From assembly GCA_028280305.1 (NCBI GenBank), contig JANQMC010000012.1, positions 273,846-337,845 on the forward strand: 64,000 nucleotides of DNA, read 5' to 3'. How positions within the stretch are numbered: position 1 is the stretch's first letter; each line of letters opens with the position of its first letter. Positions 17,824 through 25,856 of this stretch are shown piece by piece. The position numbers were made by a program, and so were the translations under genes. The stretch comes from Pelagibius sp. (GTDB lineage: Bacteria; Pseudomonadota; Alphaproteobacteria; Kiloniellales; Kiloniellaceae). The notes under the pieces were generated by a model. The model worked only from the letters and a program-made list of their open reading frames with translations. It had not been told where the DNA came from and did not search any database.

Positions 17824-18746
17824 CCGGATCAGGCTTCTCGCGCCGGCGGTTTCTGGCCATCACGGCGACACTGGGACTGGCGGCCGGGCCGGCTGCCGCT
17901 CAACCGACCACACGTTGGCGCGGTCTCGCCCTGGGGGCGGAGGCCGAGATAACCCTGTTAGGCCCGAAGCGGGCGGCCGGCTTGGCACTTCGGGCCGCCA
18001 AGCAGAGTCTGCGGGACCTGGAACGCCTCTTCAGCCTCTATGATTCACAGTCGGATCTTGTGCGCCTGAACCGCAGCGGCAGGCTCGACGCACCGGCGGC
18101 CGATTTTGTCGCTCTCCTGCGGTTGGCCGACGAGATCCACAGCGCCACCGGCGGCCTGTTCGACCCGACGATTCAGCCGTTGTGGCGGGCGCTGGCCGAT
18201 CGCGCGAGTGGGGAGGCGGTAGCGTCGGCGCGCTCCCGCGTCGGATGGTCCGGCCTGACCTTCGACAACCGTTCCGTCGCTTTTCGCCATCCCGGCATGG
18301 CCATGACCTTCAATGGCATCGCCCAGGGCTTTGCGACGGACCGGGTGAGTAATCTGCTCCGCGGTTTTGGGTTTTCCGAAACCTTGGTCAACATCGGCGA
18401 GTTCCGGGCCGGAGACGGCGCCTGGCAGATTGGCGTCGCCGACCCTGCTTTTGGTCTGGTTGCCAAGCGGCGCCTGGAACGCGGGGCCCTTGCCACTTCC
18501 AGCCCTTCGGCATTACTGTTCGGAGAAGAGGGGCAGGGCCATATTCTAAATCCACGCCGACCGCGACAGACAGCGCCTTGGTCCACGGTAAGCGTCGAGG
18601 CGAAGACCGCCGCAGAGGCAGATGGTTATTCGACCGCCTTCACGCTGCTCGATGCAGCGGCGATAAGGTCAGTCTTTCAATCGACACCAGCCTTGCGGCG
18701 GATTGTTCTTGTTGGCCGCGACGGCACCGTTACCGACATGACGTGA
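17820..18746 (+). CDS. apbE: ApbE/NosX-type FAD:protein FMN transferase
   Basis: This 308-residue protein has an N-terminal twin-arginine signal (SRRRFLAITATLG) and the ApbE fold, with a GLFDPTIQPLWR segment near residue 115, GIAQGFATDRV near 165, and a C-terminal TAAEADGYSTAFTLL. ApbE enzymes attach FMN covalently to threonine in periplasmic flavoproteins; NosX is the version paired with NosR. It overlaps the NosR-like gene by 4 bases, so the obvious target is that protein's FMN-binding domain. It ends 12 bases from the convergent MoxJ-like gene. Periplasmic location follows from the Tat signal. Confidence 0.88.
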   Translation: MTGSGFSRRRFLAITATLGLAAGPAAAQPTTRWRGLALGAEAEITLLGPKRAAGLALRAAKQSLRDLERLFSLYDSQSDLVRLNRSGRLDAPAADFVALLRLADEIHSATGGLFDPTIQPLWRALADRASGEAVASARSRVGWSGLTFDNRSVAFRHPGMAMTFNGIAQGFATDRVSNLLRGFGFSETLVNIGEFRAGDGAWQIGVADPAFGLVAKRRLERGALATSSPSALLFGEEGQGHILNPRRPRQTAPWSTVSVEAKTAAEADGYSTAFTLLDAAAIRSVFQSTPALRRIVLVGRDGTVTDMT

Positions 18747-18758
18747 AGCGGGGAGTCT

Positions 18759-19658
18759 TCACCACTTGGCCGGTGTGAATGAAAGGCCGTAGTCCTGAAA
18801 AACCTGTTGCAGGCGCCCGTTTTCCACTACCGCCCGGATAGCGTCATCCACAGCGTATGACAAAGGACGGTAGGCATGGTGCACCGCCACCCCCAGAGTC
18901 CATTCGCTGGTTGAGAAACCCAGCAGCGGCGGCATGTGAAGGTCGAGCGCCGGCGTCAGACCGTACTCCAGTTGCGATTTCGCCCCCATCACCGCCTTCA
19001 CCTCGCCAGCCGCAAGCGCAGCCATGGCCTCCTGCGGCGTGCTGTAGCGCCGGATGTTCGCCTGCATCTGGCCCTGTGCAAAGCTGGAGAGATAGAAGTC
19101 GGCGATGGTGTCGTTCTCGACGCCAACCGTGTCGAAGCGGAAGTAGGCAGGGACGGGCGGGTCTTCCGGGTAGGCATCCCGATGATAGGCGATCGCGATC
19201 TTTTCGTTGAAGTACTGGCCGTTGAGGACCACCAGTTCATTGCGGCAGGCGAGATCGGAGTTGTACGGCACATGCAGCATCACATTGCTGACCCGCCCGC
19301 CGATCAGCGGCCCTTTCCAGACGTAGTTGCGCAGATCGGCATCGACGGTCTCTGACGCGGCGACGAAATTGAAACGCGCTTCAACGCCCAGGTCCTCGGC
19401 GATCATTCGCCCCAGTTCGACATCGACGCCGCGTGCCTTACCACCCTCTTCCCAGGAATAGGGCGGAAATTCCTCATACACCGCAAATTCGATGAAACCA
19501 CGGTCCAGGATCTGGTCGAGATCCTTGCCGACGATGTCACGGCCTGTGTTCTGCGGCTTCGGGCCCGGCGTGTAGTTCTCGCAGCGCGCATAGGCGCTTG
19601 CCGCAGCGGCTAGAAAGATCAGCGCCGCGGCACCGATTTGAAGGGCGGTCCTGCGCAT
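18759..19658 (-). CDS. Quinoprotein-associated periplasmic binding protein (MoxJ/XoxJ-like)
   Basis: This 299-residue exported protein belongs to the family-3 solute-binding fold found beside PQQ dehydrogenases (MoxJ, XoxJ, PedG-like). It has a signal peptide ending near AYARC, then the quinoprotein-associated opening IVGKDLDQILDRGFIEFAVY and FPPYSWEEGGKARGVDVELG. XoxJ-type proteins are thought to assist maturation or activation of the dehydrogenase rather than transport. Its start abuts the stop of the cytochrome gene, so they form one minus-strand operon. Placement near a lanthanide-type dehydrogenase fits. Confidence 0.85.
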   Translation of the reverse strand: MRRTALQIGAAALIFLAAAASAYARCENYTPGPKPQNTGRDIVGKDLDQILDRGFIEFAVYEEFPPYSWEEGGKARGVDVELGRMIAEDLGVEARFNFVAASETVDADLRNYVWKGPLIGGRVSNVMLHVPYNSDLACRNELVVLNGQYFNEKIAIAYHRDAYPEDPPVPAYFRFDTVGVENDTIADFYLSSFAQGQMQANIRRYSTPQEAMAALAAGEVKAVMGAKSQLEYGLTPALDLHMPPLLGFSTSEWTLGVAVHHAYRPLSYAVDDAIRAVVENGRLQQVFQDYGLSFTPAKW

Positions 19659-20369
19659 TTACTGCGCGGCGGACAGGCCGATGGTCAGTGTATCTGCCGC
19701 GATCTTGAGGCTTTCCGCCGACCCGTCGAGTAACCGGGCGGCCCGAAAAGCAACGCTGTCGGCAATCGGCGCACCGGAGCCGGTGGTAACCTCAGCAGCG
19801 ATCGTCGAGAGCTCCTCGCGCACCGCATCGACAGCATCGGGATCCGGGTCGGATGATGCCGCCCAGCCTTGCAGTTCATCGCGGATTTCCTTCAGGCGTG
19901 GACTGAAGTCATCGAGAGCACCCTCGTCCGGCCGTGTCTCCAGGTAAGTGCGGATTGCCCAGGCCGCCTTTTGCCCGAGCAGATCGCCGAAGGCCGGCAT
20001 CTTCGTGATGCCGTTCTGGGTATAGCCGCTGCGAAAGCGCTCGACATACCACTCGTCGCCGTACTCCTCCGCCTCAAGGAAGCGCAGGTCCGGCGCCAGG
20101 CCGCCGGATATCGCTTCCAAGCCATGGCAGCGGGCGCAGTTCTGATTATAACCGGAAGCGCCGATGTCGACGGCTGCCTGCCAGACGGCCTCGTCGGTAC
20201 CGCGATAGGGGTTCTCGGTCAGCCATTCTTCACCGACGTCAGGCAGCGCCTCCGTGTTTACCGGCTGAGGGGTCACGTCGCCATGAGCATGAACCAGCGT
20301 GGCGGTGGTCAGGGTCGCGAGCCCAAGAAACAGGCCGCGGTACCAGTGCCTGGAAGGCATCGAAAGCAT
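19659..20369 (-). CDS. Cytochrome c-550, PedF-like
   Basis: This 236-residue periplasmic protein has a signal peptide ending near VHAHG, a single c-type heme site CARCH (Cys78, Cys81, His82) and a plausible axial methionine in TKMPAFGDLL. It matches PedF-type cytochromes, which accept electrons from PQQ-dependent ethanol dehydrogenases. The C-terminal half (about residues 145-236) is an acidic, alpha-helical extension, longer than a minimal class I cytochrome. It is first in a two-gene minus-strand operon with the MoxJ-like protein and divergent from the ABC gene set, leaving about 160 bases for both promoters. Confidence 0.88.
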   Translation of the reverse strand: MLSMPSRHWYRGLFLGLATLTTATLVHAHGDVTPQPVNTEALPDVGEEWLTENPYRGTDEAVWQAAVDIGASGYNQNCARCHGLEAISGGLAPDLRFLEAEEYGDEWYVERFRSGYTQNGITKMPAFGDLLGQKAAWAIRTYLETRPDEGALDDFSPRLKEIRDELQGWAASSDPDPDAVDAVREELSTIAAEVTTGSGAPIADSVAFRAARLLDGSAESLKIAADTLTIGLSAAQ

Positions 20370-20530
20370 GATCTTGTTCCCAGAGCATTCTTGATTTCCG
20401 GATTCCTAGCATAGCTGCTGCAGCGCGACATATTGGACTTTCGGTTTATGCCGTTTCGTGTGTTGTACGATCGTCCTATACGATGGCGGGCGCGCTGCTG
20501 ATAACGTCGCGGTGTCATGGGAGGAAATCA

Positions 20531-21712
20531 ATGATAAGGGCGTTAAGCCTCTCCGCGATTATGATGCTTGTGGCGGCAGTGACCATAGCGCCTGCGGCTC
20601 TGGCGCAGGTCGAGATTCGCATTGCCTTTGTTGAGCAGCAAATCGATCCGCCACCGACACTCTCAAACCTCGACCCCCTGCCGGATGACCTCGGTCGGGC
20701 CGGTGCCGAACTCGGTCTTGAAGACAATGCCACGACCGGCCGCTTCCTCGGCCATAACTATGCCTTGACGGTCCACAGCGCCGGCAGCGGCGAAGACTTT
20801 CTTGTCGCGGCACGGCAGGCATTGAGTGAAACCGCTCTGCTGGTGGTCAAAGCACCGGCGGAGGCCCTACTGGCGCTTGCTGATCTGCCGGAGGCGGCCG
20901 ATGCCTTGATCTTCAACACCTCGGAACAAGCGACCCGGCTGCGTGCGGCCGACTGCCGCGCGAACCTTCTTCACAGCATCACCAGCTACGCCATGCGCGC
21001 CGATGCGCTGGCCCAGTTCATGTCCAAGAAGCGCTGGACGGATTGGGCGTTGATCGAAGGCGTGCATCCGGATGATGCGGCCTTCGCGGAGGCGCTGCGG
21101 GCTTCGGCGGGCAAGTTTGGACTGCGCATCGCCGATGAAAAGGCTTGGGTCTTCGACGCCGATATGCGCCGCAATGCAGCTCAGGAGGTGCCGCTCTTTA
21201 CCCAGGCACTGGAGGATCATGACGTCCTGGTCGTTGCAGACGAGCTCGGTGATTTTGGGCGCTATCTGCTTTACAACACTTGGGAGCCACGGCCTGTCGC
21301 CGGTTCCGAGGGGGTGGCGCCGCGCGCCTGGTCCGGTGTCGTCGAGCAGTGGGGGGCGGCGCAGTTGCAAAGCCGTTTTGCAGATCTGGCCGGGCGCAGG
21401 ATGTTGTCGGAAGACTATGCCGCCTGGGCGGCGCTGCGCAGCCTCGGTGAAGCGGTGACCCGCACCGGTTCGGCAGATCCGGCGGCGCTGCGTGCCTACA
21501 TCCTTTCCGATGCTTTCGAGCTGGCCGGTTTCAAGGGTCGCCCCATGAATTATCGCGGTTGGAACGGCCAACTGCGTCAGCCCGTGCCGCTGGTTCACCC
21601 CCGGGCACTGGTTGCTTTGGCGCCGCTGGAGGGTTTCCTCCATCAGCGCAGCGAACTGGATACCTTGGGTCTTGATGAACCGGAATCCGCTTGCCGGGCC
21701 TTTGAGGAGTAA
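20531..21712 (+). CDS. Periplasmic binding protein of the PQQ-dehydrogenase-linked ABC system (Ped/Lut type)
   Basis: This 393-residue exported protein starts at ATG 20531, which has GGGAGG six bases upstream; the signal peptide ends near PAALAQ. The body resembles type 1 periplasmic binding proteins but carries the features of the family found only with PQQ alcohol dehydrogenases (EIRIAFVEQQIDPPPTLSN near the mature N-terminus; KGRPMNYRGWNGQLRQPVPL near the C-terminus). Known relatives sit in the Pseudomonas pedA1A2BC and Methylobacterium lut clusters, which are needed for lanthanide-dependent growth. It heads a plus-strand operon with a beta-propeller, a small exported protein, an ATPase and a permease. 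Metal binding is inferred. Confidence 0.82.
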   Translation: MIRALSLSAIMMLVAAVTIAPAALAQVEIRIAFVEQQIDPPPTLSNLDPLPDDLGRAGAELGLEDNATTGRFLGHNYALTVHSAGSGEDFLVAARQALSETALLVVKAPAEALLALADLPEAADALIFNTSEQATRLRAADCRANLLHSITSYAMRADALAQFMSKKRWTDWALIEGVHPDDAAFAEALRASAGKFGLRIADEKAWVFDADMRRNAAQEVPLFTQALEDHDVLVVADELGDFGRYLLYNTWEPRPVAGSEGVAPRAWSGVVEQWGAAQLQSRFADLAGRRMLSEDYAAWAALRSLGEAVTRTGSADPAALRAYILSDAFELAGFKGRPMNYRGWNGQLRQPVPLVHPRALVALAPLEGFLHQRSELDTLGLDEPESACRAFEE

Positions 21713-21717
21713 AGCTG

Positions 21718-22677
21718 ATGAGAAGTCTTGCCCTGGTTCTGATGTCGCTTGCTTTTGTGGCACCCGTCTCCGCCGCAGAGATCTGGGTCAGCAACGAAAA
21801 AGACGATACGATCAGTGTCATCGACGTCGAGACCCTGGAAGTCGTCCGTACCATTCCCACAGGGGAAAGGCCGCGCGGAATAACCTTTTCCAAGGACTAC
21901 AGCCGGCTCTATATCTGCGCGTCGGACAGCGATACGGTGCAAGTGATGGACCCGGAGACAGGTGAGATCCTTCACAATCTGCCCTCGGGTGAGGATCCGG
22001 AGCAATTCGTTCTGCACCCCAACGACCGCCACCTTTACATCGCGAATGAGGATGATGCGATCACGACTGTGGTGGATACAGAAACCCGCAAGGTGATCGC
22101 CCAGATTGACGTCGGGATCGAGCCGGAGGGAATGGCCGTCTCGCCGGACGGCAAGATCGTTATCACGACCTCTGAGACAACGAACATGGCCCACTGGATC
22201 GACACGGAGAGCCAGTCGATCTTCGCCAACTCCCTGGTCGACTCCCGTCCGCGTCATGCCGAGTTCACCAAGGGCGGCAGCGAACTCTGGGTCAGCTCGG
22301 AAATCGGCGGCACGGTTACGGTGTTCAAGGTGGAAGACCAGGCCGAGGTCGCCAAGATCCGCTTTGAAGTGCAGGGCGTGCATGCCGACAGGGTGCAGCC
22401 GGTCGGCTTTGAATTCACGGAAGACGAAAAGCGGGTTTTCATTGCCTTGGGACCGTCGAACCACGTTGCCGTGGTCAATGCGGAGACCTACGAGGTCGAA
22501 GACTACATTCTGGTAGGCCGCAGGGTCTGGCATATGGATTTCTCGCCGGACAAGACTCTGCTTTTCACCACCAACGGCGTTTCAGGCGATGTTACCGTGA
22601 TCGATGTCGCGGCACTGGAAGCCATAAAAACCATAAAAGTCGGCCGCTTTCCCTGGGGCGCGGCCGCAAGACCATGA
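21718..22677 (+). CDS. PQQ-catabolism-associated YVTN beta-propeller protein
   Basis: This 319-residue exported protein has a signal peptide ending in VSAAE and about seven repeats of the YVTN type (for example DTISVIDVETLEVVRTIPTG and SGDVTVIDVAALEAIKTIKVG), forming a seven-bladed propeller. The same family occurs next to PQQ-dependent alcohol dehydrogenase transporters. Its role is unproven; a periplasmic scaffold or partner for the dehydrogenase or the transporter is likely. It begins 5 bases after the binding-protein stop with a GGAG site overlapping that gene's end, so it is co-translated. Confidence 0.85.
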   Translation: MRSLALVLMSLAFVAPVSAAEIWVSNEKDDTISVIDVETLEVVRTIPTGERPRGITFSKDYSRLYICASDSDTVQVMDPETGEILHNLPSGEDPEQFVLHPNDRHLYIANEDDAITTVVDTETRKVIAQIDVGIEPEGMAVSPDGKIVITTSETTNMAHWIDTESQSIFANSLVDSRPRHAEFTKGGSELWVSSEIGGTVTVFKVEDQAEVAKIRFEVQGVHADRVQPVGFEFTEDEKRVFIALGPSNHVAVVNAETYEVEDYILVGRRVWHMDFSPDKTLLFTTNGVSGDVTVIDVAALEAIKTIKVGRFPWGAAARP

Positions 22678-22690
22678 GGGAGGAAGTGAT

Positions 22691-23143
22691 ATGAGAGGAT
22701 TTCTGGTGGCGCTGGCCATGGTGGTTGCCTTGCCGTTTGCCGCGCAGGCGGATCAGCATGGCGGTGAAGGCAACCGCTTCGGCCTCGCGGGCCTGCTGTC
22801 CGGCTCCAACAAGGCGGATCTGCCGAGCCTTACACTGGCCGCCGGCGAGCCCATCGCGGCAGCGCCGCTGATGCTGAAATCCGGCACCTACTACGAGATT
22901 GAGATCGAAGCCGATGGCTCCGCCGAACTGGCCTTGGCCGGACCGGAGTTCTTCCGGGCGATCTGGATCGACGAAATCGTTATCGAAGGTCTGGAGATAC
23001 GCCCGCTCGGTCTCGACAGTGTGGAGTTCGACGAAGCCGGCACCATGGAGATCGGCTTTGTCGCCATCAAGCCGGGCCGTTACGAATTGAAGATTCCCGG
23101 CTCAACGGGCGAGAACCAGCGGGTGGAAATCGTCATTCAGTGA
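22691..23143 (+). CDS. Small acidic exported protein in the Ped/Lut-type operon
   Basis: I do not recognise a characterised family. The 150-residue protein has a signal peptide ending in AQADQ, then a beta-rich acidic domain with no cysteine and closely spaced acidic residues (IWIDEIVIEGLEIRP, SVEFDEAGTMEIGF), ending in a cupredoxin-like strand pattern KPGRYELKIPG. It lacks the His/Cys ligands of copper cupredoxins. Its position between the propeller and the ATPase, overlapping the latter by 4 bases, implies an accessory periplasmic part of the transporter. Binding of a hard metal such as a lanthanide by the acidic face is a hypothesis only. Confidence 0.72.
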   Translation: MRGFLVALAMVVALPFAAQADQHGGEGNRFGLAGLLSGSNKADLPSLTLAAGEPIAAAPLMLKSGTYYEIEIEADGSAELALAGPEFFRAIWIDEIVIEGLEIRPLGLDSVEFDEAGTMEIGFVAIKPGRYELKIPGSTGENQRVEIVIQ

Positions 23144-23877
23144 CCGAAAGCGCAGCCGGCGGGCTGGCGCTATCGGGGGTCAGCTATGCCTATGGAAGCA
23201 AGTCCGCGCTCGACGATGTCAGTTTCAGCGTGGATCGGGGACGTTTCTGTGCGCTGTTAGGCCCCAACGGGGCGGGCAAGTCGACGCTCTTTGCCCTCAT
23301 GACCCGGCTTTTCGTCGGCCGCAGCGGCAGCATCAGGATCGCCGGTATCGATCTAGCGGCAAATCCCCGGTCTGCTCTGGCCCGGATCGGTGTGGTGTTT
23401 CAACAGCCGACGCTGGACCTGGAACTCACGGTGCAGCGCAACCTTACCTACTTTGCCGCGCTGCACGGCCTCACCGGGAAGGATGCCGCGCGGCGGATCG
23501 ACGCCTCGCTTCAGCGCCTTGACATGGGTGAACGCGCCAAGGAGCGGGTGCGGGAGCTTAACGGCGGCCACCGGCGGCGCACCGAAATCGCCCGAATGCT
23601 GATCCACGACCCGGAGGTCGTGCTTCTGGACGAACCGACGGTCGGTCTCGATGCGGCCAGCCGCAAGGCGATCACCGGCCACGTTCATCGGCTGTGCCGC
23701 GACGACGGGCTGACCGTGCTCTGGGCGACCCATTTGGTCGATGAAGTGGAGGCGGGAGACCAGCTTGTCGTGCTGCATCAGGGACGGGTATTGGCGGATG
23801 CCGGCGCCGGCGAGGTGGCGGGCGACCGTCCGCTCGCCGAGGCTTTCCTGGCCATGACCGCGGCAACACCGGCATGA
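23140..23877 (+). CDS. ABC transporter ATP-binding protein, PQQ alcohol dehydrogenase system
   Basis: This 245-residue ATPase starts at GTG within a GTGA overlap with the preceding gene. Walker A is GPNGAGKST, Walker B is VVLLDEPTVGLD, and the signature motif is LNGGH in place of the usual LSGGQ. Its closest relatives by pattern are ABC-2 type exporter ATPases that accompany PQQ dehydrogenases (PedB/LutE-like). It overlaps the permease gene by 4 bases. It energises the membrane component from the cytoplasmic side. Direction of transport is not obvious, since ABC-2 permeases usually export. Confidence 0.9.
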   Translation: MTESAAGGLALSGVSYAYGSKSALDDVSFSVDRGRFCALLGPNGAGKSTLFALMTRLFVGRSGSIRIAGIDLAANPRSALARIGVVFQQPTLDLELTVQRNLTYFAALHGLTGKDAARRIDASLQRLDMGERAKERVRELNGGHRRRTEIARMLIHDPEVVLLDEPTVGLDAASRKAITGHVHRLCRDDGLTVLWATHLVDEVEAGDQLVVLHQGRVLADAGAGEVAGDRPLAEAFLAMTAATPA

Positions 23878-24665
23878 GCGCCTACCTGATCAGCCTGCTC
23901 GCGATCCTGGAACGCGAAACCTTGCGCTTTATTGGTCAGCGCGGCCGCTTCGTCGCCGCTCTGGTGCGCCCACTGGTCTGGTTGCTGGTGTTCGCCGCCG
24001 GATTTCGCGCCGCCCTCGGCCTTTCGATTACGCCGCCCTACGAGACTTACATCACCTACGAGGTCTACATCGTACCGGGGCTTTGCGGCATGATCCAGCT
24101 CTTCAACGGCATGCAGACGTCGCTCAGCCTGGTCTACGACCGCGAGATGGGTTCCATGCGCCTGCTCTTGAGCAGCCCGCTGCCGCGCTGGTGGCTCTTG
24201 TTGTCGAAGCTCATGGCCGGTGTGGCAATCTCGATCTTTCAGGTCTATGCCTTTCTCGCAATTGCCGCAGTCTTCGGCATCGTGTTGCCTTGGGAGGGCT
24301 ATCTGCTGGTTCTGCCGGCGCTGGTCATAAGCGGCCTGACGCTCGGGGCGCTCGGCCTCGCGCTTTCCTCGATCATCCGCCAGCTTGAGAACTTTGCCGG
24401 GGTGATGAACTTTGTCATCTTCCCGATGTTCTTTCTCTCTTCCGCCCTCTATCCGCTCTGGAGGATGGCTGAGAGTTCGGAATTGCTCCATGACATCTGC
24501 GCCGTGAACCCCTTTACTCACGCGGTGGAACTGATCCGCTTTGCCCTCTACGCGCAGGTGAACTTCATGGCACTTTTCTGGACTGCGCTGGCGCTGGCGG
24601 TCTTCATGGCCCTGGCGCTCTGGGGCTATGACCCGGCCCGCGGCTTCATGCGACGAAAAGGTTAG
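23874..24665 (+). CDS. ABC-2 type transporter permease, PQQ alcohol dehydrogenase system
   Basis: This 263-residue inner-membrane protein has about six hydrophobic segments and the ABC-2 permease pattern: an N-terminal LERETLRFIGQRGRF, then FNGMQTSLSLVYDREMGSMR, and FPMFFLSSALYPLWRM. It matches the permease partner found beside PQQ dehydrogenases (PedC/LutF-like). It overlaps the ATPase start region by 4 bases. Together with the binding protein it should form the transport system implicated elsewhere in lanthanide handling. The Sel1 gene follows after about 60 bases. Confidence 0.88.
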   Translation: MSAYLISLLAILERETLRFIGQRGRFVAALVRPLVWLLVFAAGFRAALGLSITPPYETYITYEVYIVPGLCGMIQLFNGMQTSLSLVYDREMGSMRLLLSSPLPRWWLLLSKLMAGVAISIFQVYAFLAIAAVFGIVLPWEGYLLVLPALVISGLTLGALGLALSSIIRQLENFAGVMNFVIFPMFFLSSALYPLWRMAESSELLHDICAVNPFTHAVELIRFALYAQVNFMALFWTALALAVFMALALWGYDPARGFMRRKG

Positions 24666-24729
24666 ATCCCGGAAGTCGCCAGGATCGGTCCAGTCTGCTA
24701 TGGTTCGCCACCCAAATGGAGCGGGAACT

Positions 24730-25263
24730 ATGCGAAAGCTGCTTTTTCTGGGATGTCTTCTGGTTTTGCCGGGTGTTGCGGGAGCCGATGACGACGGCAC
24801 CCTTAATCCCGAAGAACTATCCTTGAACAGTGTCATGCAGAAGGCCATTCGCGGAGAGGTCGATATGATGACCTGTGCCCAGGGCTACTTCATCACCAAG
24901 TCCGGCCGACACGCTCTGGCACGGCAGCTTTTCGAGCGCTGTGCGGAGGCCGGCTACACAGGCGCCATGACCTGGATGTCCCAGTTGGACGACAACGGTC
25001 TTGGCGGGCCGGAAGACCCGGTAGCGGCCGCCGAATGGGATCGTAGGGCGGCTGATGCCGGTGATGCGGTCGGGCAGTTCAACTACGGCCTCGACCTCCT
25101 GCGCGGGCGCGGCGTCGATCAGGATATCGCGCTGGGCCGGGCCTATGTGGACCGGGCTGCGGCGGCCGGGCTGAAGGTCGCCAGACGGCTGCAGGCTTCG
25201 GACTATGACCTGGACGAGGTGACGCCCGATGCCGACAACTGGAAGTACCAGCTTCTTTTTTAG
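24730..25263 (+). CDS. Exported Sel1-like repeat protein
   Basis: This 177-residue protein starts at ATG 24730, where a signal peptide MRKLLFLGCLLVLPGVAGAD begins directly; the frame is open upstream but overlaps the permease gene. The mature part contains two to three Sel1/TPR-like repeats (GYTGAMTWMSQLDDNGLGG, GQFNYGLDLLRGRGVDQD) typical of protein-interaction modules. It is the last gene of the plus-strand transporter set. It probably serves as a periplasmic adaptor; a direct role in alcohol oxidation is inferred only from position. Its stop overlaps that of a convergent ATPase gene by 4 bases. Confidence 0.8.
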   Translation: MRKLLFLGCLLVLPGVAGADDDGTLNPEELSLNSVMQKAIRGEVDMMTCAQGYFITKSGRHALARQLFERCAEAGYTGAMTWMSQLDDNGLGGPEDPVAAAEWDRRAADAGDAVGQFNYGLDLLRGRGVDQDIALGRAYVDRAAAAGLKVARRLQASDYDLDEVTPDADNWKYQLLF

Positions 25264-25856
25264 CCGTCAGGCGCGAAGACTGCCGGCCTTCCTTCCAAGC
25301 GCACGATGCGGTCCGCGAGGCGTTCGGCCTCCGGCAACGCATGGGTGACAAAGACGGTCGCGACGCTGCGGGCGGCGAGAAGCCGCTCGGTCAGTGCCAG
25401 CATTTCCGCTGCCTGTGCGGCATCCAGCGAAACGAAGGGCTCATCCATCAGCAGCAGGTCGGGCCCGGCAGCAAAGGCGCGCGCAAGCCCCAGACGGCGT
25501 TGCTGGCCCAGGGAGAGCTGCGGCGGGAAGCGGTCGCCGAGGCCTTCCAAGCCGACCTCCGCAAGCGCGGCGTCCGCTTGTCCCGAGCTGGCGCCGGTGG
25601 TGAGGCAGATGTTGTCGCGGGCCGTACGCCAGGGCAGCAAGGTCGGTTCCTGAAAGACCATTGCAATGCGCTCGGGCCGGCTGACCGTGCCTTCGAAGTC
25701 CGGATCAAGCCCGGCGATGATACGCAACAGGGTCGTCTTGCCGATACCCGAAGGTCCGGTAACGGCGAGGGTCTGATTCTCCTGAAGCTCAAAAGCGATG
25801 GAGCCCAGGACGCTGATGCCGTGGTAGTGCTTGCCGTTGATGGCGACGGCGATCAT
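25260..25856 (-). CDS. NitT/TauT-type ABC transporter ATP-binding protein
   Basis: This compact 198-residue ATPase starts at ATG 25856 within an ATGA overlap with the permease gene. It shows Walker A GPSGIGKTT, Q-loop VFQEPTLLPW, signature LSLGQQRR (a variant of LSGGQ) and Walker B LLLMDEPFVSLD. It resembles SsuB/TauB/ThiQ-like ATPases, although it is shorter than the usual 240-260 residues, mainly at the C-terminus. It is the last gene of a minus-strand importer operon (binding protein, permease, ATPase). The substrate is unknown. Confidence 0.88.
   Translation of the reverse strand: MIAVAINGKHYHGISVLGSIAFELQENQTLAVTGPSGIGKTTLLRIIAGLDPDFEGTVSRPERIAMVFQEPTLLPWRTARDNICLTTGASSGQADAALAEVGLEGLGDRFPPQLSLGQQRRLGLARAFAAGPDLLLMDEPFVSLDAAQAAEMLALTERLLAARSVATVFVTHALPEAERLADRIVRLEGRPAVFAPDG

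Noticed and set aside
15742..18746. Part of a denitrification (nos) operon
   Set aside because: No nosZ, nosD, nosF, nosY or nosL nearby; the flanking genes belong to quinoprotein alcohol oxidation instead.
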